Origin: Devosia ureilytica
GTDB lineage: Bacteria; Pseudomonadota; Alphaproteobacteria; Rhizobiales; Devosiaceae
Assembly: GCF_024273195.1 (NCBI RefSeq)
Contig: NZ_JAMZCU010000001.1
Coordinates: 434,001-498,000, forward strand
Reading direction: 5' to 3'
DNA: 64,000 bases
Part shown: positions 56,189-64,000 of the stretch, one piece after another
How the letters are laid out: every line of letters begins with the position of its first letter
Numbering within the stretch: position 1 is the stretch's first letter
Made by a program: the position numbers and the translations under genes
Notes under the pieces: model-generated
What the model saw: only the letters and a program-made list of their open reading frames with translations
The model's database searches: none
Told to the model about the DNA's origin: nothing

Positions 56189-56390
56189 TGGAACGATCCT
56201 TTCTCGGTATGTGGGTGTTGGGGGTCTGTGGAGCCGACAGATCCTGGTGCGCCGGCGAGCGCGCCGGGGGATCGCTTGCGGGAAAGGACTCGTCCGAACT
56301 CTCGTCCACTTCGTCCCAGGCCGGCATATGCGAGGTCATGGCGGCCGGCCCTGCGTCACGGATAAACGTCATCTTGTTGCCCTTGCTCAT
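56181..56390 (-). CDS. Small acidic protein with DESFPASDPPA motif
   Basis: 69 residues, hydrophilic, with no membrane segment. The central motif DEVDESSDESFPASDPPA is that of a widespread family of small bacterial proteins of unknown function. ATG at 56390 overlaps the Dps stop by 4 bases and its own stop lies inside the secreted-protein gene, so all three are translated as a chain. An alternative start is 56372. A role in stress is inferred only from the Dps neighbour. Confidence 0.75.
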   Translation of the reverse strand: MSKGNKMTFIRDAGPAAMTSHMPAWDEVDESSDESFPASDPPARSPAHQDLSAPQTPNTHIPRKDRSND

Positions 56391-56869
56391 GGCTGATGCT
56401 CCGACATGGAGGCCCCAAGCATCCAGACGCGACGCTCCGCCTGCGCCAGCCAGCCATCGGCGGCACTGACGGTGACAATGTCATCCCGGCTGTCCGCCAG
56501 AAGACGCAGCGCTTTGAGCTCCTCAGCAAGCCGCCTATTGGCCCGGCGCAACTCGACCAGCATGTCCTGGGCCGCGAGCGCCGGGGCCCCGTCTCCCGCG
56601 GAGTGTGATGCCTGAACGAGGTCCGAGAGCGAGGCTATGGTTGTCGCGCCCAGCGCCCTGACTCGCTCTGCGAGTTCGTCTGCAGTATCGGCAAGTTGCT
56701 CGGCTTGTTCGTCGAACAGGCTGTGCAAGCTACGGAAATGGGGGCCACTCACGTGCCAGTGGCAACCCTTGGTGCGAATCTGAAGGGCAAGGACCTGGGC
56801 GAGGAGGCCCGTCAGGCAGGTCGGAACCGCATCGTATTCCCGTTGATCTGCCGTCGTGCCAGAGAACAT
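56387..56869 (-). CDS. dps: Dps-type ferritin-like protein
   Basis: 160 residues of the Dps family, which form 12-mers that store iron and protect DNA during starvation and oxidative stress. The ferroxidase region KGCHWHVSGPHFRSLHSLF followed by an Asp/Glu-bearing helix (ADTADELAERVRALG) is intact. The N-terminal tail is short and not notably basic, so DNA binding is uncertain. Start at 56869 (MFSGTTADQRE) has GGAGAG 5 nt upstream; the longer frame upstream is low-complexity and rejected. Confidence 0.9.
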   Translation of the reverse strand: MFSGTTADQREYDAVPTCLTGLLAQVLALQIRTKGCHWHVSGPHFRSLHSLFDEQAEQLADTADELAERVRALGATTIASLSDLVQASHSAGDGAPALAAQDMLVELRRANRRLAEELKALRLLADSRDDIVTVSAADGWLAQAERRVWMLGASMSEHQP

Positions 56870-56927
56870 TCGACTCTCCGTAAGGGTTAGGCGAGGTCGG
56901 GATGAGCGACCTGGCCGGATGGGGACG

Positions 56928-57773
56928 TCAGGGCGCTGACTGGGCATCGATCTTGCCGGTGACGAACGTCCAGAGATCGTGATTGACGTGATCCTTCCGG
57001 GTGGTGCAGAGGCCATGATCGCCTCCGGGATAGACCGTCAGCGTGCTGCCCTGAACGATTTGGGATGACAGTGCGGCTGAGGCCTGGATGGGGACGATCT
57101 GATCGTCATCGCCGTGGAGGATGAGTGTCGGCACGTTGAATCGCTTGAGATCTTCCGACAGGTCGGTCTCCGAGAATGCCTTGATGCAGTAGTGGCATGC
57201 CGGCATCCCTGCCATCATTGCCTGACGCCAGAAGGAATCCCGAACGCCTTGGCTGACCTTGGCGCCCGGTCTATTGTACCCGTAGAAGGGCGTGGTCAGG
57301 TCCATGAAGAACTGTGACCGGTCGGCCTGTACGCCAGCCCGGATGGCGTCGAATGCCTCGATCGGCAGGCCCAGTGGATTGGCCGCCGTCTTCAACATGA
57401 GCGGCGGAACGGCGCCGATCAGGACAGCGCCCGCAACACGCGATGTGCCGTGCCGGCCGATATACCGCGCGACCTCGCCGCCGCCTGTGGAATGACCGAC
57501 ATGGATGGCCCCGGTGATGCCCAGGTGCTGCACCAGCGCGGCAAGGTCATCTGCGTAGGTATCCATGTCATTGCCTTGCAAGGGACGGCTCGACCGGCCA
57601 TGACCGCGCCGGTCATGGGCAATGACGCGGTATCCTCGCTGGGCAAAGAAGAACATCTGATCTTCGAACGCGTCGGCCGAGAGTGGCCAACCATGGGAAA
57701 AGATGATCGGCTGACCCGAACCCCAGTCGTCGAAGAAAATCTCGGTGCCGTCCCTTGTGGTGAAGGTGCTCAT
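56928..57773 (-). CDS. Alpha/beta hydrolase, non-haem haloperoxidase/esterase type
   Basis: 281 residues. The segments [20 protein letters not shown], nucleophile elbow VGHSTGG, acid [12 protein letters not shown] and His in GGDHGLCTT match the arylesterase/cofactor-free haloperoxidase branch. Real activity is probably ester or perhydrolysis. The start at 57773 ([16 protein letters not shown]) has GAGGA 6 nt upstream. It is cytoplasmic and sits between the secreted hydrolase and Dps in the same gene run. Confidence 0.92.
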   Translation of the reverse strand: MSTFTTRDGTEIFFDDWGSGQPIIFSHGWPLSADAFEDQMFFFAQRGYRVIAHDRRGHGRSSRPLQGNDMDTYADDLAALVQHLGITGAIHVGHSTGGGEVARYIGRHGTSRVAGAVLIGAVPPLMLKTAANPLGLPIEAFDAIRAGVQADRSQFFMDLTTPFYGYNRPGAKVSQGVRDSFWRQAMMAGMPACHYCIKAFSETDLSEDLKRFNVPTLILHGDDDQIVPIQASAALSSQIVQGSTLTVYPGGDHGLCTTRKDHVNHDLWTFVTGKIDAQSAP

Positions 57774-57878
57774 TGTCGTCCTCATTGATCTGGGAAGATG
57801 CGTGCCGCCGCCGGGCAAGGGAGGAGGGTTGGAGCGGCGGCACGCCAGGGCCGCGAGTGGGGGTCGAGGCTCGCGGAA

Positions 57879-58646
57879 CTATTCGGCAGCAGCCCCCTCT
57901 GCTGCGTCCATGATCAGCTGGGCAGTATCCTGGGCATGGGCGATGAAGGCGAGGTGCCCACCGCTGACCGTGACCAGGGTTGCACCGGCACGATTAGCCA
58001 TCTGCTCTTGCGCTTCGGGCGGAATGACGTGGTCGGCATCGGCCAATTGGTACCACGAGGGCTTGTCTTTCCAGGCGGCGACGGTCAGGGGCGTGCTACC
58101 ACCATCAACCGAAATCGGCACCTGAGAGTCGCGCATGAACTCTGCGTCCTCGGCCGGAAGGGCATCGGCGAATCCGGGCACGTATGCCGCTTCGTTGAAG
58201 AAGGCAAAGCCGTCCTCGGTGAAGTCGAACGGCGGCGGATGGTTGGGATCCTGAGGGATGAGGCCGAATGGGGACTCGCCGACATCGGGAGCGAATGCCT
58301 GCACAAAGACCAGGCCCGCGACGTTCTCGTGGTCACCTGCCTCCGTAATCACCGCGCCGCCATAGGAATGACCGACAAGGATGGTAGGACCATCCATCCG
58401 GTCCAGGACACGGTCAGTCGCCATCACGTCGTCCTCGAGGGACGTCAGCGGGTTCTGAACCATGCGGACATTGTAACCCTCCTCCTTCAGGATCTCGTAG
58501 ATCGGCCGCCAGCCCGAGCCATCAGCCCAGGCGCCATGCACCATAACCACGTTCTTGATTTCCTGGGCGAAAGCACCGGAAGCGCCGACAAGCAAAAGCG
58601 GCACAGATGCTGCCATGAGCAGCGCGAATTTACTTATCGAATACAT
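57879..58646 (-). CDS. Exported alpha/beta hydrolase (EstC-like)
   Basis: 255-residue precursor with a signal peptide (about 1-27, ending GAFA before QEIKNV). The fold's VMVHGAWADGSGWRPIYE, nucleophile elbow VGHSYGG and late His in SGGHLAFIAH are clear. Relatives include EstC-type esterases and plant methylesterase-like enzymes. It is the first gene of the minus-strand run and is divergent from the TPR-like gene, so the 198-bp gap between them should hold the promoter of the whole run. Confidence 0.9.
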   Translation of the reverse strand: MYSISKFALLMAASVPLLLVGASGAFAQEIKNVVMVHGAWADGSGWRPIYEILKEEGYNVRMVQNPLTSLEDDVMATDRVLDRMDGPTILVGHSYGGAVITEAGDHENVAGLVFVQAFAPDVGESPFGLIPQDPNHPPPFDFTEDGFAFFNEAAYVPGFADALPAEDAEFMRDSQVPISVDGGSTPLTVAAWKDKPSWYQLADADHVIPPEAQEQMANRAGATLVTVSGGHLAFIAHAQDTAQLIMDAAEGAAAE

Positions 58647-58769
58647 TTAGGCGTCTCCTTGCATGGGCGCCGAGTCCATCTCGGCTGCAGCAAGGATTGT
58701 CCATCGGCTGTGCCATCACCAGTTAATCGCTGAGAAGTATCGCAAACGGCCGCAAGCGCCTTCGCCATT

Positions 58770-58785
58770 TTTAACATAAGTTTAC
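58770..58785. promoter_or_regulatory. Candidate operator: hexamer direct repeat, 10-bp period
   Basis: TTTAAC-ATAA-GTTTAC lies in the divergent gap between the exported hydrolase (58646) and the TPR-like gene (58845). It has the same spacing as CTTAAC-AACT-CTTAAC at 48665. Confidence 0.4.
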
Positions 58786-58844
58786 AGGGCCGGACGGATG
58801 CGTGGGGCTAAGCTCGATCGAGGCTTGGCTGGCGGGAGAAGGCA

Positions 58845-59738
58845 ATGGCTTTGACTGCTGCGGACGTTCAGACTGAAATGGCCATGCTTTGGTGCACGAC
58901 ATTCACCGAGGCAGACTATCCTCGATGTCGCCAGATTGCCTTTGACATGGTTGAGCAGGCCCTACGCGAGGGACTCGATGAGCCCCTGTTTGCCTACAAG
59001 TCCATTGCTCAATCGCTGCATTTTCTCGGTGACCACGCCGGGGCCGGCCACATGGCCGAAAAGGTTCGCGCCCAGGCCACCGGCTTGATCGAGTGCACCG
59101 CCGTCCACCCCTATATTTCCATGGGAATTATTCTGGCACGGATTGCCGCCATCCGTGGCGAGCACAGCGAAGCTGCAGATATAGCCCGGGACGTCCTTGA
59201 CCGCTCGCGGCGCGACAATCCGGTCGCCATTTGCCAGTCGCTGGCACTCGCCTGCTTGCCGTCCGCTATTTGGGCCGAAAACGAAGGAGCGGCCAGGGGC
59301 TATGTCATTGACCTGATTGAGGAGGCAGAGATCGACCAACTCAACTATTGGCGAGTGTGGGGCCAGCGCGTATCGCAGGCCATTGATCTGCGATTCAATT
59401 CACGCACGACCGCGGATGGAATTACCGAGATAGAGGGTGTCGACGCGCTGCTTGCAGACCACCTCGCCACGATCGACGGCCGCGCGATCTCACAACTGGC
59501 CCTGCGGCGGGTGCTGAACCGAATGGTTGGCTGGTCAGCTCCAGAGGTCATTCGCAACCAGGCCGCTATTGCAATCTGGTATGACCCGTTGGACGCCCGC
59601 CGCCAACTGGATGAGGCCCGCAGGCTAGCGGTTGAGCAGAACGCAGGGACCTGGCTGGCCCGCATCGATGAGACCGAATCCGCTCTGGCAGCTTCCTTCC
59701 GGCCCAAGGATCGCGGCAGCCCACCGCGCGGAGGCTAG
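58845..59738 (+). CDS. Stand-alone TPR-like protein resembling the regulators' C-termini
   Basis: 297 residues, all helical, without a winged helix or ATPase. Segments such as ALACLPSAIWAENEGAARGY and the late MVGWSAPEVIRNQAAIAIW parallel the C-terminal repeats of copy 1 (IVGWNGPEVLRASALKL) and copy 2. It may be a truncated paralogue kept as a separate partner or sensor. Start at 58845 has GGGAGAAGG upstream. Its TAG ends one base before the ATG of copy 3, and its last codons contain the GGAGG used by that gene, so the two are translationally coupled. Confidence 0.85.
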   Translation: MALTAADVQTEMAMLWCTTFTEADYPRCRQIAFDMVEQALREGLDEPLFAYKSIAQSLHFLGDHAGAGHMAEKVRAQATGLIECTAVHPYISMGIILARIAAIRGEHSEAADIARDVLDRSRRDNPVAICQSLALACLPSAIWAENEGAARGYVIDLIEEAEIDQLNYWRVWGQRVSQAIDLRFNSRTTADGITEIEGVDALLADHLATIDGRAISQLALRRVLNRMVGWSAPEVIRNQAAIAIWYDPLDARRQLDEARRLAVEQNAGTWLARIDETESALAASFRPKDRGSPPRGG

Positions 59739-59739
59739 A

Positions 59740-62547
59740 ATGGCCATAGACACGCCCCATGGCGATCCTGAACCGGCGGAAGTTTTCAACGATCAGGTAT
59801 TCCACTTTGGCGACTTCCGCCTCGATGTTGCGCGTCACTTGCTTTTCAGGGGCGATCAGCATCTGAGGTTAGGCAGCCGGGCAATGTCTATCCTGGTCTT
59901 CCTTCTGGAGCGCCCTGGCGAGTTGGTGACGAAGGAGCACCTGGTGCGCGTGGCTTGGCCGGAAACGTTTGTTGAGGATATCAATCTCCGGGTCCATATG
60001 TCCGCCCTGAGGCGCGCACTGGGTGACCGCTCCAGCAACCCTCGCTACATTGCCAACGTCGTTGGTCGCGGTTACCGCTTCATCGCTCCGGTTAATGCGT
60101 CTCCGTCTCGATCGAGGGCCGATGCGCAGCCCCACCGCCCTTCGCGACCCAGGCAGTTCATCGGCAAATCCAATGCGCTGATCGGTCGGGATGCGGCTCT
60201 GGAGGCGATCACAACGCTCGCAGAATCCCATCGACTAGTGACGTTGACCGGGCCCCCTGGTGTCGGCAAGACCGCTCTTGCAAGCGTCGCGGCAGGACGG
60301 TTGGCCCAGCGCCTTGAGGTCGGCGCAGTGCAGATCGACCTTTGCGGGCAGCTTGCAGATGATCAGATAGCCGGCAGGCTCTTCGAAGGTCTCGAATTGC
60401 CGCAGGGTTTGCCGCTCGCTCAGCTCGGAGCGCATATCGGTACGACCGGAATGCTGGTTATCCTCGACGGCTGCGAAGCCGGGATCGAAGCGGCCGCCCG
60501 AGTTGCCGAAACCCTCATGGTGACCTGTCCCGGCATTCGCGTGCTTGCCACCAGCCGCGAAGCGCTCCGCGCGAGCAATGAGCGCGTGTACCACGTCGCC
60601 CCGCTGGATCTGCCGACGGACGAGACCCGAACACTAGGGGATGTCATGCGTTGTCCATCAACGAGGATGCTCGTTGAGCGCGTGCAGGCCGGTGGCATTC
60701 CCACCGGCTTCTCCGACCGAGACGTGCCGCGCCTCATCGCAATCTGCCGCAAGCTAGGCGGCTTTCCTGTGGCCATCGAAATGGCGGCATCCAGCATACA
60801 GGTTTTTGGTCTCAAGGAAGTTGATGCGCGCCTTGTGGCTGGCGTTGACTTTCTCGTTGATGATCGTCGCAGCAGCACTGGCGGCAGGCGCGCGTTCCGA
60901 GAGGTTATTGAACAGGATATTGACGGTTTGCAGCCGCAGGAATGCCGGCTCCTTGAGGCGTTGTCGGTCTTTGCCGGCGCATTCAGTCTGCGCGAAGCCA
61001 CCAAGCTGGCGCAAGCACAACCGGCAAGGCACACCGTCATAGCGCTTCTCGGGGCACTTGTGGCCAAATCCCAGCTCCTCCTTGCGCGAACGGGCGGCAA
61101 GGTGGCTTATCGAATGCCCATGCCGTTTCGCGCCGTGGCCTATGAACGCCTTAGAGGCTCCCCCGCTTGGCCGCGCATCGCGAGCGAACATGCCCAAATC
61201 GTTCTGGATCAGCTGCGCGAGGCTCTCGCGCATTGGCGCGGGATTTCACGGTCGGGCTGGTTGGAGCGGCATTCTGAACTCGCTTTGGAACTCTCGGGTG
61301 CCCTTGCCTGGTGCCTGAGCGAAGGCGGCGACCTGCGATTGGGAGCCCAGTTGATCACCGAAGGCCTTCCAGTGCTTCTGCGCGCGTGCCGATGCGAAGA
61401 CGCAATACGGTTTGCCCGTCTCGCACTGGACGTTCCGGGCGCAATGACACCGAAGCAGCGCATGTCCCTTCTTCTGCACCTCGCAAGGTCGGAACAAAAT
61501 CCTGAAGGGCTGTTCGCGACCGACGCGCGCCGCCACCTGCTCGAATCCGGCGCGCTGCGCAGACAGATCGCCACCCCGCAAGCCACGGCTGAATGGGCGC
61601 TGGCAGCCGCGACAGTTTCCCTGCGATCCGGACGTCTCGAGCGGGCACGAAAGCTGGCCAAGGTCGCTGCCGACTTGACGAGCGGGCCCGATGTGGCAGA
61701 CCTGATCTACACCGCCCAGCGACTTCTTGCCGAAGTTCATCACTACCAGGGCGACCAACGAGGTTCCATGCTGCACGCGCAACGCGCGCTAGCGCGGTAT
61801 GCCCCTGGGGCCGAACAGGCGACACCAATGCTGGCTTCCCCGTCTTCGGGGGCCCTGCGTATCGTGGCGGCTAAGCAGCTCTGGCTCAGGGGGAAGGCAA
61901 ACCAGGCACGCGCAGTCATGTTCGAAGCGCTCACCTTCGCCGCAGAAGACGGGCCGGAGGCGCTGTGCGAGGCTTTGGCACTGGGCGCCTGCCCGCTCCT
62001 ATTGTGGTGTGGCGATGATGAGCGCGCAGCGTTGCATATCGGGCGTCTGGAGCGGGAGGCCGAGTTTTCCGCGCTGACACACTGGCTGTCCTGGGCCAGC
62101 CTTTATCGAAAGGTCATTGCGCATATCAGCATGCGCGAGGGGCGACGCAGCGAGGGGAGCGTCGCTTTCCTGCCCACTAGTCTGCTGCAGGCGGAAACCT
62201 GGGTCACCTTGACCAGCTCCACACGGGGAGCAAGCTTGCCGCTGCACCTGACGTCAGGCTGGTGTCGCGCCGAAATCTTGAGGGCTGAGGCCCTCACACG
62301 CCTGAACAATGGACAGGATGATGAAGCAGTCGCGCAACTTCGTTTGGCGCTCTCCCATGCCAACGAGCAGGGTGAACTTGCCTGGGAACTGCGTGCAGCG
62401 ATGAGCCTGGCCCGCTTCTGGCGTCATGAGCGCAGCAAAGAGGCGTACGATCTCCTCCGTGGCCTGTTCGACCGCTTCGAGGAAGGCCACGACACGTCTG
62501 ACCTTTTGGCGGCCAAGGTTCTCCTGAAGCAGCTCAGAGCCGATTGA
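59740..62547 (+). CDS. Winged-helix STAND-type ATPase regulator (copy 3)
   Basis: 935 residues. The winged helix (about 20-118) contains NLRVHMSALRRALGD and [13 protein letters not shown]. Walker A is GPPGVGKTA (171-179). The Walker B region reads LVILDGCEAGIE instead of LDNCEHLID in the other copies, so the invariant Asn and His are lost and ATP turnover may differ. LATSREALR and FPVAIEMAASS follow, then long helical repeats ending EEGHDTSDLLAAKVLL. GGAGG sits 5 nt before the ATG at 59740, inside the end of the TPR-like gene; an extended frame upstream would overlap that gene. Confidence 0.92.
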   Translation: MAIDTPHGDPEPAEVFNDQVFHFGDFRLDVARHLLFRGDQHLRLGSRAMSILVFLLERPGELVTKEHLVRVAWPETFVEDINLRVHMSALRRALGDRSSNPRYIANVVGRGYRFIAPVNASPSRSRADAQPHRPSRPRQFIGKSNALIGRDAALEAITTLAESHRLVTLTGPPGVGKTALASVAAGRLAQRLEVGAVQIDLCGQLADDQIAGRLFEGLELPQGLPLAQLGAHIGTTGMLVILDGCEAGIEAAARVAETLMVTCPGIRVLATSREALRASNERVYHVAPLDLPTDETRTLGDVMRCPSTRMLVERVQAGGIPTGFSDRDVPRLIAICRKLGGFPVAIEMAASSIQVFGLKEVDARLVAGVDFLVDDRRSSTGGRRAFREVIEQDIDGLQPQECRLLEALSVFAGAFSLREATKLAQAQPARHTVIALLGALVAKSQLLLARTGGKVAYRMPMPFRAVAYERLRGSPAWPRIASEHAQIVLDQLREALAHWRGISRSGWLERHSELALELSGALAWCLSEGGDLRLGAQLITEGLPVLLRACRCEDAIRFARLALDVPGAMTPKQRMSLLLHLARSEQNPEGLFATDARRHLLESGALRRQIATPQATAEWALAAATVSLRSGRLERARKLAKVAADLTSGPDVADLIYTAQRLLAEVHHYQGDQRGSMLHAQRALARYAPGAEQATPMLASPSSGALRIVAAKQLWLRGKANQARAVMFEALTFAAEDGPEALCEALALGACPLLLWCGDDERAALHIGRLEREAEFSALTHWLSWASLYRKVIAHISMREGRRSEGSVAFLPTSLLQAETWVTLTSSTRGASLPLHLTSGWCRAEILRAEALTRLNNGQDDEAVAQLRLALSHANEQGELAWELRAAMSLARFWRHERSKEAYDLLRGLFDRFEEGHDTSDLLAAKVLLKQLRAD

Positions 62548-62637
62548 TGCCGTCACGGTCAGCTGCAATCGTTGCAACTTTGGGCCTCGCTGCGCTATTT
62601 TGGGATGTCGGGCTTGTTTCGAGCTGAAGTGAACGCG

Positions 62638-63555
62638 ATGACGCTGCCAGCGAGCTGGATACCTCCCGAAGGCGCAATCTATCACCAATCAGGATTTTAT
62701 ACTCAGACCGTGGTTCATGGCGACCTGTCTGTCGGTCGCGTCATTCAGCCGCGCCGCAGGCTGACTCGTGACCAAAGCCACACCACCGACACCTTTGGCA
62801 TAACGGACGCCGTCCTTTGCATCGTCCATCTGCGCCACATGAATCCGGGCCACACATTCTGGGACGGCCACCATTTGCCGACGTCCGAAATGTTCGAAGG
62901 CAGCATTCATCTTCATGACCAACGCTACAGTTGGACTTCGGAGCTCTTCGACGCATTCGACTCCGTCCACTTCAGCTTCCCACAGCGCTTGTTGCGTCAG
63001 GTGCTGATGGAAGATGACATAGACTCCCATGTTGAGATCACCGCCGCCACCTATGACCCCGAGCGGCGAGACCACACCATGCTCAATCTGGCGCGGGCCC
63101 TGCTGCCCGCCTTGGCGCGGCCAACCGAGATCAGCCGTCTCTTCGCCGACCACGTCATATCCGCCGCTGCCACGCACATTGCCGGCGCCTATGGATCGAT
63201 TCACCTCAAGGGCCGTCGTCCCCACGTGTTGACACAATGGCAGGCCAACCGGGTCACCGAATATGTCACGGCAAATCTGGCGTGTGACATCAGCATAAAT
63301 GACCTCGCCGCCATTTGCCGGCTGTCACCGGGGCACTTTGCCCATGCCTTCTCAACGACAATGGGGATGCCGCCCCATCGATATGTGCTGGGAAGGCGGA
63401 TCGCCCGATCGCTCGAAATGATGGTCCTCACGGAGCTTTCGCTCAGTGAAATTGCCTTGGGTTGTGGTTTCGCCGATCAAAGCCACTACAGTCGGGTCTT
63501 TCGAAGCCGGATCGGCGTCAGCCCGGGCAAATGGAGACGAATACAAAAAGGTTGA
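62638..63555 (+). CDS. AraC-family transcriptional regulator
   Basis: 305 residues from the ATG at 62638 (MTLPASWIPPEG). The C-terminal double helix-turn-helix reads ISINDLAAICRLSPGHFAHAF and LSLSEIALGCGFADQSHYSRVF, then GVSPGKWRR. The N-terminal domain (with DSVHFSFPQRLLRQVL and MLNLARALLPALARPTEISRLF) parallels that of the AraC protein at 41848, so the two are paralogues. Other in-frame starts exist at 62605 and 62572. It follows regulator copy 3 by 90 bp and precedes copy 4. Confidence 0.88.
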   Translation: MTLPASWIPPEGAIYHQSGFYTQTVVHGDLSVGRVIQPRRRLTRDQSHTTDTFGITDAVLCIVHLRHMNPGHTFWDGHHLPTSEMFEGSIHLHDQRYSWTSELFDAFDSVHFSFPQRLLRQVLMEDDIDSHVEITAATYDPERRDHTMLNLARALLPALARPTEISRLFADHVISAAATHIAGAYGSIHLKGRRPHVLTQWQANRVTEYVTANLACDISINDLAAICRLSPGHFAHAFSTTMGMPPHRYVLGRRIARSLEMMVLTELSLSEIALGCGFADQSHYSRVFRSRIGVSPGKWRRIQKG

Positions 63556-63654
63556 TGCTCATGCCTTTTTTCCGCAAGTTCAGACAATAGTGACAAGAAC
63601 ATACAAGTCTGCGATCGGGCGCAACCGCTATCCTTGGCTCCTTTGGAAACAAGG

Positions 63655-64000
63655 TGCGGCACTTGGAACACTGGCGCAGTGACGATTATCTGGATGATTT
63701 CTTGCCGTTGTCGCCTTCGCAGGCGACCCTGCGTCTTGCGCCTTTTGAGCTCGATACGGCACGCCTGACCCTCATGCTGCATGGAAAGCGGCTCCGCCTT
63801 GGCTGCCGCGCCCTGACCGTGCTGACAGCTCTCGTCGAGGCCCGCGGCGCACTGGTCCGCAGCGACGACCTGATGCGGCGCGCCTGGCCCGATACTTTTG
63901 TGGACGAAGCCAATCTTCGCGTTCAGATATCGGCCTTGCGAAAATCCCTGCGCGAACTGGGAAGCTCGTTGCCGTACATCATTAACGTGCCAGGTCAGGG
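63655..64000 (+). CDS. Winged-helix regulator (copy 4), cut by window end
   Basis: About 115 codons are visible. After a 20-residue lead comes an OmpR-type winged helix: LAPFELDTARLTLMLHGKRL, GCRALTVLTALVEARGALV, RRAWPDTFVDEANLRVQISA and YIINVPGQ at the edge. It is clearly related to the heads of copies 1-3; whether an ATPase follows cannot be seen. The start is probably GTG at 63655, with GGAAA just upstream, but this is uncertain because the frame is open further up. Confidence 0.8.

Overview
The window is GC-rich DNA from an alphaproteobacterium of the order Hyphomicrobiales. The evidence is gene order: on the minus strand, read from right to left, it carries nuoA-N, birA, rnj (RNase J), a DUF1467 gene, proS (the short alphaproteobacterial form), lolC, lolD and dnaE, an arrangement typical of rhizobia and relatives. 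A Devosia-like genus is a reasonable guess from gene content and intergenic palindromes, but the sequence does not prove it.

Positions 1-31,900 look like core chromosome. They hold dnaE (3' end outside the window), a possible 32-residue peptide gene, lolD-lolC-proS, a structured and probably RNA-coding gap at 7.03-7.17 kb, a YjbR-like gene, DUF1467, a dispersed palindrome, rnj, birA and a complete 14-subunit complex I operon (nuoA to nuoN, with a small membrane-protein gene between nuoE and nuoF). Two small outer-membrane beta-barrel genes, a secreted MsrA, a Tat-exported beta-helix repeat protein of the TIGR03808 type and a Wzy/O-antigen-ligase-like membrane protein follow.

At 31,945-31,995 lies the 3' part of a tRNA-Asp gene (minus strand) without its 5' half. 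This is the footprint expected where an element has integrated into a tRNA gene, and its orientation puts the element to the right. From there to the end, gene content changes to accessory functions: a soluble multi-PAS histidine kinase with two response regulators; a hydroquinone-type ring-cleavage dioxygenase plus maleylacetate reductase with an AraC regulator; an exported isochorismatase-like hydrolase behind a hairpin that covers its ribosome binding site; SDR and OsmC genes; a PQQ-type sugar dehydrogenase; an MFS transporter; and a minus-strand run of eight genes (MBL hydrolase, three alpha/beta hydrolases, class I amidotransferase, secreted unknown, acidic small protein, Dps).

The most striking feature of the right half is a family of large regulators at 45.9-48.6, 50.2-53.0, 59.7-62.5 and 63.7 kb onward. 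Each begins with an OmpR/CadC-type winged helix; the three complete ones continue into a STAND/AfsR-type ATPase and a long helical-repeat region. A separate gene at 58.8-59.7 kb encodes only a piece resembling their C-terminal region and appears translationally coupled to the third regulator. Gaps beside these genes hold hexamer direct repeats with a 10-bp period, the geometry OmpR-type winged helices bind. I infer a locally expanded, possibly self-regulating set of ATP-dependent regulators controlling neighbouring catabolic and stress genes; their signals are unknown.
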